Notes under the pieces: model-generated | What the model was told of the DNA's origin: nothing | The model's database searches: none | The model's input: the letters and a program-made list of their open reading frames with translations, nothing else | Made by a program: the position numbers and the translations under genes | DNA from: Paludibacteraceae bacterium | GTDB taxonomy: Bacteria > Bacteroidota > Bacteroidia > Bacteroidales > Paludibacteraceae | Direction of reading: 5' to 3' | Length of the DNA stretch: 27,401 nt | Assembly (NCBI GenBank): GCA_016292775.1 | Contig: JAEDFN010000020.1 | Location: 1-27,401, forward strand | In this document: piece by piece, positions 22,940 to 27,401 of the stretch | Layout of the letters: each line of letters opens with the position of its first letter | Position numbering within the stretch: the stretch's first letter is position 1

Positions 22940-25381
22940 ATGAGCAAAAAAATAGTTGTCATCTGTATCATACTCATAACCACAATATTCACCACCCTAT
23001 CAGCGCAAGATATTGTAGTGATAGGGCAAGTTATGTCTGCCGAAACCGGCGAGGCATTGCCAATGGTAAATGTGTGGTTTAAAGGTGGTAAAACGGGGTG
23101 TATCACAAATGAAGAGGGCTTTTTTATGCTAAGGAGCGACAAACCGGAGAAGCAGTTATGCGTCAGTGTAATCGGTTATCGCTCGCGCACCATCGCTTTG
23201 GATTATGGCAAAGATCAGATGATAGAGATTTTTTTGAAAGAGGAGTCTACCCTTCTCGATGAGATAGTGGTAATGCCAAAGCAAGATTATGCCATACAAC
23301 TATTGGAAAAGGTTAGAGAAAACAGGCATAATAACAACCCCGACAATATCAGCAACCTGCAAAGTATTGAAAAAAAACAGACTTATATCAACGTCACAAA
23401 TATAAAAAACCGCACCTTACAACGTAAATTATTCAACGAATTACTTAAAGGAACTATCAGTCACAGCGACTCAAGCCACACCCTTCCGGTATACATAAAT
23501 CAAACAATATCAAACATTTCCATCTCTCCGGACACTTCAAGTATCACCACAATAGATGAAAAGCAAAATGCTGTTAAAGTACTATCGACCGACCAATGGA
23601 AACAATTTGTAGCCGGATACACTCCACAAATAAATTTATACAACACCTACTCCACCATTCTCGGTACAAATTTTATGAGTCCTATAGCAAAATCAGCCAA
23701 GAGCTACTACAATTTCTTTTTGGCAGACAGCACAAAAACCGAGAGCGGTAAAGAATATAAAATCAGAGTACTCCCTAAAAACGAGCACGGATTGGTTTAC
23801 AAAGGATGGTTATGGATCGACTCAGCCACTTACGCCATTACAAAAGCTGATTTGAACATCGCTAACAGCACAAACGTAAGTTATTTAAACAATTACAACT
23901 ACAAATACCAAGCCACTGCAAACAACAACATATTCTTACCCGTACAAAACAACCAACAATTAGGGTTGAGCATGAACCTCTTTGCAAATTCAAACCGGCA
24001 GAACATCACCGGACTTATTCTCACCGAAAATAAAGAATATACTAATAGCAATGTAAAAAGAGAGACAGACACAGAGTACGGCGACAGCATTTATAACGAC
24101 AGCATATCACTATCATTGAATAACTCGATGGAAGGGATGTGGAACGGCATCGACTCCATCAATCAAACTCGTATCCGTAAATTGGTAACATGGGGAGTAG
24201 ACTTAGTGCTTAATCAATACCTACATATATGGCAAATAGATTTAGGACCGATATGTAACCTATTACATTACAACAGATTGGAAGGTATTTCACCAAGACT
24301 GAGTTTGCGTTCCGGAGAGAAATTTTCAAGGAACATAACCTTCGGGGGCTATTATGGATACGGATTTTACGACCGAAGACACAAATACGGAGGGGAGATA
24401 CAGTGGCGCTTCGGACCTACAAAACGCAATACATTATCGCTGTTTTACGACCATAAAGTAGAGAATTACGGCTATGATGACATGCTTATTTACAACGAAA
24501 ATCGAGTTATGGATATCGACAATATCAGCAACAGTATAATATTCAAAAAAGACCCCACAATAGCATTATTCAAAAAATTCGATTTACAATATGTGTATGA
24601 AAAGCAAGGTTTTAAATTCAAAACCAATGCCTTTGTACAAGAGATAGAGAGCAACCCTTTTGTAACTTATATTCAAAACGGGCGGCCGATAGAGAAGTTA
24701 TCCAATGCGGGAATAAAATTCGATATCAGGCTCTCGTGGGATGAACGCTCATTAGACTTCTTTTTCCATCGATATTACCTCTCTACAAAATATCCTGTGA
24801 TACACTTCACCGCCGAAACCGGTATGGCAAAGGTAATTCCGGAGCTGCGTTTTTACGGGAAATTCGGTATTTATGCACATCAAAACGTGCCATTAGGCTT
24901 TGGCAAATTACATTGGGCATTTCAAGCAAACGCCATAGTAGGTACTGTACCATTCCCGTTATTGACAATGGCAAGAAGTGCGCGCGGAGCCTATTACAAC
25001 AATACGGACTTTATGCTACTCCACCAAATGGAATTGATGAGCGACCTGTATGTAGCCGCCACAATACGCTATCAAACAAGGGGTTACATCTTCGGTTACA
25101 TCCCATATGTAAATAAACTCGGCATCAAAGAAGACATCATCTTCAATATAGGATACGGCCATTTAAGTAATCGCCACCGCGAAATGCTGGAATATCCTAC
25201 CTTTATGCTCAATGCAGAAGGTAAGCCGAATTGGAACAATATACCATATATCGAAGCCGGATTCGGGTTCAGCAACATTCTACATTTAGGAGGAATAGAA
25301 TTTATATGGAGAGTAACCCATAGAGATGCACCGGACGCAATGAAATTCGGCATAAAATGGTTCTTAAACCTTGACATATAA
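22940..25381 (+). CDS. DUF5686 outer-membrane protein with carboxypeptidase-regulatory-like domain
   Basis: This 813-residue protein has a signal peptide (MSKKIVVICIILITTIFTTL, ending SAQ). A carboxypeptidase D regulatory-like beta-sandwich follows (about 25-105: VIGQVMSAETGEALPMVNVW, GCITNEEGFFML, SVIGYRSRTIAL), then LLDEIVVMPKQDYAIQLLEK, the usual link into DUF5686. The rest is rich in aromatic strands and ends GIKWFLNLDI, typical of an outer-membrane barrel. The architecture is that of common Bacteroidetes DUF5686 proteins without the TonB-receptor plug. Function is unknown; a role in envelope maintenance is likely. It is alone on the plus strand, followed 75 bases later by ispH with its own promoter. 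Confidence 0.85.
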   Translation: MSKKIVVICIILITTIFTTLSAQDIVVIGQVMSAETGEALPMVNVWFKGGKTGCITNEEGFFMLRSDKPEKQLCVSVIGYRSRTIALDYGKDQMIEIFLKEESTLLDEIVVMPKQDYAIQLLEKVRENRHNNNPDNISNLQSIEKKQTYINVTNIKNRTLQRKLFNELLKGTISHSDSSHTLPVYINQTISNISISPDTSSITTIDEKQNAVKVLSTDQWKQFVAGYTPQINLYNTYSTILGTNFMSPIAKSAKSYYNFFLADSTKTESGKEYKIRVLPKNEHGLVYKGWLWIDSATYAITKADLNIANSTNVSYLNNYNYKYQATANNNIFLPVQNNQQLGLSMNLFANSNRQNITGLILTENKEYTNSNVKRETDTEYGDSIYNDSISLSLNNSMEGMWNGIDSINQTRIRKLVTWGVDLVLNQYLHIWQIDLGPICNLLHYNRLEGISPRLSLRSGEKFSRNITFGGYYGYGFYDRRHKYGGEIQWRFGPTKRNTLSLFYDHKVENYGYDDMLIYNENRVMDIDNISNSIIFKKDPTIALFKKFDLQYVYEKQGFKFKTNAFVQEIESNPFVTYIQNGRPIEKLSNAGIKFDIRLSWDERSLDFFFHRYYLSTKYPVIHFTAETGMAKVIPELRFYGKFGIYAHQNVPLGFGKLHWAFQANAIVGTVPFPLLTMARSARGAYYNNTDFMLLHQMELMSDLYVAATIRYQTRGYIFGYIPYVNKLGIKEDIIFNIGYGHLSNRHREMLEYPTFMLNAEGKPNWNNIPYIEAGFGFSNILHLGGIEFIWRVTHRDAPDAMKFGIKWFLNLDI

Positions 25382-25397
25382 AAAAGAGTTAATATTT

Positions 25398-25428
25398 TTT
25401 GATATACAGCAAGAAAAATGTAATTTTG
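25398..25428 (+). promoter_or_regulatory. Promoter of ispH-pfkA
   Basis: TTTG (25398-25401), 19 bases, then TAATTTTG (25421-25428): an almost ideal Bacteroidetes sigma-ABfr promoter. Transcription would start near 25435, downstream of the upstream-most possible ispH start region and just before the ATG at 25456. Confidence 0.75.
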
Positions 25429-25455
25429 CACACTGAAAGATTAAGCTGGAAACGT

Positions 25456-26316
25456 ATGATAATAGATATAGATGCAGACTCAGGCTTTTGTTTTGGAGTA
25501 GTACGAGCAATAACTACAGCGGAAAAAGAATTGGAAAATGGAGAAACTCTATACTGCCTTGGCGACATAGTGCATAACGGCAACGAAGTAAACAGGCTGT
25601 CGGACAAGGGGTTGAAAACCATAACGCACCAAGAATTACCCGGTCTGAAAGGTAAAAAAGTACTCTTACGAGCACATGGAGAGCCCCCACAAACATATAT
25701 TACTGCAAAAGAAAACGGCATACAAATAATAGATGCCACTTGCCCCGTAGTACTACAATTACAGCAGAAAATAAAAAGAGCCTACACATCGCACCCCGAA
25801 GCACAGATAGTTATATACGGCAAAATAGGGCATGCCGAAGTAGTAGGCCTTGAAGGGCAAACAGAAGGCAAAGCAATAATAATAGAAAGTGTAAAAGACT
25901 TAAAAAAAATAGATTTCCACCAACCGATAATACTATTCTCACAAACCACTAAATCCGTAGCCGATTTCAACACAATAGTAGATGAGATTAAGAGCAGCAT
26001 TGAAGAAGGTGTATCCTTTGAATATCACGACACTATCTGCCGCCAAGTGGCAAATCGCATTCCACACATCAAGGATTTTGCATCAAAATACGAAGTAATC
26101 GTTTTTGTTAGTGGCAAGAAAAGCAGTAACGGCAAGATACTCTATAATGAATGCCTTGCGAGCAATCCACGCACACACATCATCTCCGACATAGACGAGA
26201 TAGACAGGGCATGGTTTGTCGGAGCAGAGAGTATCGGCATCTGCGGGGCAACATCAACTCCAAAATGGCTGATGGAAAAAGTAGCGAATTATATAAAACA
26301 ATCAAACAATAAATAA
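25456..26316 (+). CDS. ispH: 4-hydroxy-3-methylbut-2-enyl diphosphate reductase
   Basis: The frame is open from 25399, but the ATG at 25456 gives MIIDIDADSGFCFGVVRAI, the normal family start, and lies after the promoter. The 286-residue enzyme has the three cluster-binding Cys residues: C12 in GFCFGV, C96 in DATCPVV and C195 in DTICRQV (an Asp replaces the usual Asn). Also seen are the catalytic Glu in GHAEVVG (E128), His residues in DIVHN and RAHGE, SGKKSSNGKIL, and GATSTPKWL. IspH makes IPP and DMAPP from HMBPP in the last step of the MEP pathway. It is followed 4 bases later by pfkA. Confidence 0.95.
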   Translation: MIIDIDADSGFCFGVVRAITTAEKELENGETLYCLGDIVHNGNEVNRLSDKGLKTITHQELPGLKGKKVLLRAHGEPPQTYITAKENGIQIIDATCPVVLQLQQKIKRAYTSHPEAQIVIYGKIGHAEVVGLEGQTEGKAIIIESVKDLKKIDFHQPIILFSQTTKSVADFNTIVDEIKSSIEEGVSFEYHDTICRQVANRIPHIKDFASKYEVIVFVSGKKSSNGKILYNECLASNPRTHIISDIDEIDRAWFVGAESIGICGATSTPKWLMEKVANYIKQSNNK

Positions 26317-26320
26317 TCAA

Positions 26321-27298
26321 ATGAAATATTCATTAAATTGTATAGGAGTACTCACCTCCGGAGGAGATGCACCGGGAATGAATGCGGCAGTACGCGCAGT
26401 AACGAGAGCCGCAATATACAACGGCATAAAAGTAAAAGCCATATATAGAGGATATAAAGGACTTATTACCGGAGAGATAGAAGAGTTTCAGACACAAAAT
26501 GTAAGTAACATCATCCAACACGGAGGAACAATATTAAAATCGGCACGATGCACGGAATTTCGCACACCGGAAGGCAGGAAATGGGCTTACGACACAATGG
26601 TAAAAGAGGGCATCGATGCCTTGATAGTAATAGGTGGCGATGGCACCTTCACCGGGGCAAGGATTTTTGCACAAGAATATAACGTACCGATAATAGGCAT
26701 CCCGGGTACTATCGATAATGACTTATGGGGCACCGACGCCACAATAGGATATGACACCGCATTAAACACTATCATGCAATGCGTTGACAAGATCCGCGAC
26801 ACTGCCACATCCCACGAGCGACTCTTTTTCGTAGAGGTAATGGGTCGTGATGCCGGCTTTTTAGCCCTTGACTCCGCCATCGCATCAGGGTCGGAAGCGG
26901 CAGTAATTCCGGAAAGAGAGACCTCCGTTGCTCAGCTCGACGAACTTATCAACAATGGTTTCCGTAAATCCAAAAACAGCAGCATAGTTATAGTTGCTGA
27001 AGGCGGTGGTGGTGCACAAGCTATGTCCGACCGTATTCATCAACAATACCCTGATTACGACATTCGCGTCTCTATATTAGGTCACTTACAACGTGGCGGA
27101 TCGCCTACTGCATACGATAGAATATTGGCTTCCAGAATGGGAGTTGCAGCTGTCGACGCCCTCCTCGACGAGCAACGCTCTATCATGATAGGTATTGTGA
27201 ACGACGAAATAGTACACGTACCTTTCACAAAAGCCATCAAAATGAATAAAGAGGTAGGAAACGAAAAAGTAAATGTACTACAAATATTGTCAATATAA
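26321..27298 (+). CDS. pfkA: ATP-dependent 6-phosphofructokinase
   Basis: This 325-residue protein has the PfkA motifs in order: GVLTSGGDAPGMNAAVRA (9-26), GGDGTFTGA (105-113), GIPGTIDNDLWGTD (126-139, with the catalytic Asp in TIDND), TIGYDTAL, EVMGRDAGFLA, VVAEGGGGA-like and GHLQRGGSPTAYDR. The Gly after GGD (GGDGT, not GGDDS) points to ATP rather than pyrophosphate as phosphoryl donor. It catalyses fructose 6-phosphate to fructose 1,6-bisphosphate, the committed step of glycolysis. It starts 4 bases after the ispH stop, so the two share a transcript. Length is normal. Confidence 0.95.
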   Translation: MKYSLNCIGVLTSGGDAPGMNAAVRAVTRAAIYNGIKVKAIYRGYKGLITGEIEEFQTQNVSNIIQHGGTILKSARCTEFRTPEGRKWAYDTMVKEGIDALIVIGGDGTFTGARIFAQEYNVPIIGIPGTIDNDLWGTDATIGYDTALNTIMQCVDKIRDTATSHERLFFVEVMGRDAGFLALDSAIASGSEAAVIPERETSVAQLDELINNGFRKSKNSSIVIVAEGGGGAQAMSDRIHQQYPDYDIRVSILGHLQRGGSPTAYDRILASRMGVAAVDALLDEQRSIMIGIVNDEIVHVPFTKAIKMNKEVGNEKVNVLQILSI

Positions 27299-27401
27299 TG
27301 AATTTAACCCACCGCAAATCATAATATCTCAGAGATAAAAAAACGATGAGCGGTAGCGAGATATAATTATTTAATAAAAAATAGAGCCCGTACACCGAAA
27401 T

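Noticed and set aside
22843..23142. Minus-strand 99-codon hydrophobic frame over the DUF5686 start
   Set aside because: Arises from the AT-rich leader and the signal-peptide codons on the other strand.
25399..25455. Upstream extension of ispH to 25399
   Set aside because: It would start within the promoter, before the -7 element.
27299..27401. Terminator after pfkA
   Set aside because: ATCTCAGAGAT is only a 5-base-pair stem with a one-base loop and no G+C-rich stem plus T run was found.

Overview
The window looks like chromosome of an AT-rich Bacteroidota, most likely order Bacteroidales. Evidence: promoters of the TTTG/TAnnTTTG type upstream of ispH and mnmA, start codons mostly without Shine-Dalgarno sequences, many lipoproteins, a subtilase with a type IX secretion sorting tail, a DUF5686 outer-membrane protein, a Wzi-family barrel, and RHS proteins of the Bacteroidetes type. 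No tRNA, rRNA or CRISPR was seen.

Region 1 (1-14435, all minus strand) is one tightly packed gene string. Reading 5' to 3' it holds mnmA, an S8 protease, xseA, xseB, rbfA, a LolC/E-type permease, a Big2-domain lipoprotein, a TetR regulator, an MJ0936-type phosphoesterase, a Kelch lipoprotein, a Wzi-like barrel and four glycosyltransferases. One glycosyltransferase is fused to a WaaP/Kdo-kinase-like domain. From tetR on, genes overlap or nearly touch, suggesting one regulated surface-glycan (LPS core or capsule) unit downstream of housekeeping genes.

Region 2 (about 14500-22840) is an accessory island made mostly of fragments of RHS polymorphic toxins, each followed by a small exported protein that could be its immunity factor. 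It holds a 5'-truncated RHS with a zinc-metallopeptidase-like tip (HELFH) and an exported partner. It also holds an orphan tip with a membrane-anchored partner, and a truncated RHS core with a JAB/JAMM-like tip and a lipoprotein partner. A YD-repeat scrap, a small orphan ORF with a lipoprotein, a YhcG-type nuclease N-terminal scrap joined to an Asp-box protein scrap, and a hepT relic complete it. Relics of an IS5-family and an IS4-like transposase are interleaved. The 3' part of the IS4-like element lies at 17.5-17.8 kb and its 5' part at 22.37-22.65 kb, in the same orientation but in reversed order.

Region 3 (22940-27298, plus strand) returns to core genes: a DUF5686 outer-membrane protein, then a clear promoter and an ispH-pfkA pair (isoprenoid synthesis and glycolysis).

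The most unusual items are the glycosyltransferase-kinase fusion, the toxin-tip graveyard whose candidate immunity proteins all carry export signals, and the permuted IS halves around part of it.
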